NCBI RefSeq assembly: GCF_035920445.1
Contig: NZ_CP109162.1
Location: 4,402,001 to 4,466,000, forward strand
From: Nocardia sp. NBC_01730
Lineage (GTDB): Bacteria; Actinomycetota; Actinomycetes; Mycobacteriales; Mycobacteriaceae
DNA length: 64,000 bases
Direction: 5' to 3'
Position 1 is the stretch's first letter; each line of letters begins with the position of its first letter. Shown here one piece after another: positions 63,002 through 64,000 of this stretch. A program made the position numbers and the translations under genes. A model generated the notes under the pieces. That model did no database searches, was not told the origin of the DNA, and was given only the letters and a program-made list of their open reading frames with translations.

Positions 63002-64000
63002 ATGGACGACAGTTCTCTGCTCTGGGACGACGGTGCGCTCGTCACCATCGACCAGCGCGGACTGCCGCACGAGGCGCGCGAGCTGCGATTGCGCACGGTC
63101 GACCAGGTGATCGACGCCATCAAAGTTCTTGCCATCCGCGGCGCGCCTGCCATCGGCATCGCGGGTGCGTTCGGTGTGGTCATCGCCACGGCGGCGCACA
63201 CCGTCGACGGGGTGGTGGACGAGCAGGCGGTGCAAGCCGAGGCGAATCGGATCGCGGCGGCCCGGCCGACCGCGGTCAACCTGGCCTGGGCTGTCGAGCG
63301 GGTACGGGCCAGGGTGGCGCAGGGCGCGGAGGCCGTGCTCGCCGAAACGCTCGACATATTGGCCGAAGACGGCAGGGTGAACCGGGCCGCCGCGGCCAAC
63401 GCCGCGGACCTGGTGCAGGAACTCTGCCCCGACCGACCGCTGCGTGTACTGACCCACTGCAACACCGGCAGGCTTGCGACCAGCGCGTTCGGCAGCGCCA
63501 TCGGCGCGTTGCGGGTGCTGTCCGAGCGCGGCGCGCTCGAGCGCGTTCTGGTCGGCGAGACCCGCCCGCTGCTGCAGGGCGCCCGCCTGACCACCTGGGA
63601 ACTGGCCGAGGCACGCATCCCGCACCGACTGACTGTCGACTCCGCCGCCGCCTGGGCGATGGCCACCGGGCAGGTCGACTGCGTGCTCGTCGGCGCCGAC
63701 CGCGTGACCGCGAACGGCGACGTCGCCAACAAGATCGGCACGTACTCCCTCGCGCTGGCGGCCCGCCACCACGGCATCCCGTTCCTGGTGGTCGCCCCGG
63801 AGTCGACCCGCGATCCGCAGATGACCACCGGCCGCGAGATCGTCGTCGAGGAGCGCGCGGCGGCCGAGGTGACCGGATTCGGCGGCGTGGCAACGGCTCC
63901 CGCGGACACCGAGGTCTTCAATCCGGCTTTCGACGTGACGCCGGGCGACCTGGTGACGGCGGTGGTCACCGAGCGCGGCGTGGTGCATCGCTCGGACCCG
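63002..64000 (+). CDS. mtnA: S-methyl-5-thioribose-1-phosphate isomerase, cut by window end
   Basis: 333 residues visible, with the frame open at the window edge. Motifs: IRGAPAIGIAGAFG near 45, THCNTGRLATSAFGSA with the catalytic Cys near 158, GETRPLLQGARLTTWELAEA near 190 and GADRVTANGDVANKIGTYSL with the catalytic Asp near 230. It isomerises MTR-1-P to MTRu-1-P in methionine salvage. ATG 63002. Confidence 0.92.
   Translation, partial: MDDSSLLWDDGALVTIDQRGLPHEARELRLRTVDQVIDAIKVLAIRGAPAIGIAGAFGVVIATAAHTVDGVVDEQAVQAEANRIAAARPTAVNLAWAVERVRARVAQGAEAVLAETLDILAEDGRVNRAAAANAADLVQELCPDRPLRVLTHCNTGRLATSAFGSAIGALRVLSERGALERVLVGETRPLLQGARLTTWELAEARIPHRLTVDSAAAWAMATGQVDCVLVGADRVTANGDVANKIGTYSLALAARHHGIPFLVVAPESTRDPQMTTGREIVVEERAAAEVTGFGGVATAPADTEVFNPAFDVTPGDLVTAVVTERGVVHRSDP

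Overview
The window is high-GC actinobacterial chromosome, most likely Nocardia or a close relative in the Mycobacteriales. The block from about 32.9 to 59.1 kb follows the Mycobacterium tuberculosis gene order Rv3193c to Rv3204: UPF0182, a PDZ/Lon-like protease, a DUF2342-type protein, a cyclodehydratase-like protein, an ABC1 kinase, WhiB7, UvrD2, mycoredoxin, NudC, a K+ channel, AdnB, AdnA, LipV and an alkyltransferase-like protein. Start and stop codons often overlap, and GTG starts are common. I see no CRISPR array, prophage or complete insertion sequence.

Layout. 0-3.3 kb: galactose genes on the minus strand (galK, a sodium:solute symporter, a small membrane protein cut by the window edge). 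3.5-6.1 kb: an overlapping three-gene cassette of pyruvoyl-dependent arginine decarboxylase, GNAT-like protein and membrane diguanylate cyclase. 6.1-15.3 kb: a Nocardia-type hypothetical gene, a divergent TetR regulator and acyl-CoA ligase, a DoxX protein with an 11-residue repeat tail, a mycofactocin-type SDR, a methyltransferase, and a cupin/aminotransferase pair. 15.5-19.8 kb: an ArnT-like glycosyltransferase, a response regulator with a large internal in-frame deletion, and its intact histidine kinase. 20.2-26.0 kb: galE, then a compact light-response cluster (photolyase, lipocalin, MerR-B12 regulator, TIGR01777 epimerase). 26.1-31.7 kb: an NTF2-like gene behind a textbook KstR site, a sterol-desaturase-family gene divergent from a NarL-type two-component system, a VOC protein and the initiator tRNA. 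32.2 kb: an rpf gene with a long structured leader. 32.9-59.1 kb: the conserved block, interrupted near 40-41 kb by a transporter remnant and a resolvase-like gene, and near 47 kb by a MarR/EVE operon. 59.1-64 kb: a VOC protein, a MobA-MoeA fusion, small genes and mtnA (cut by the window end).

Regulation is unusually readable. whiB7 has a WhiB7-type promoter (AAAAT three bases from the -35), an upstream ORF and an intrinsic terminator before the gene. The glycosyltransferase and the deleted response regulator share a long operator-like element with an 11-bp direct repeat. The MarR/EVE operon begins at a 22-bp perfect palindrome. Two CRP-like sites lie upstream of rpf.

The most novel signals are two. 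First, mini-ORF cassettes occur between or before genes at three separate places (12.7, 14.8 and 54.3 kb). Their stop codon overlaps the next gene's start as ATGA, and they share a 3' module encoding TE(P/A)-x-x-x-E-(V/A) followed by a stop. They look like a dispersed translational-coupling element. Second, the arginine decarboxylase/acetyltransferase/diguanylate cyclase cassette suggests a link between agmatine-type polyamine chemistry and c-di-GMP.
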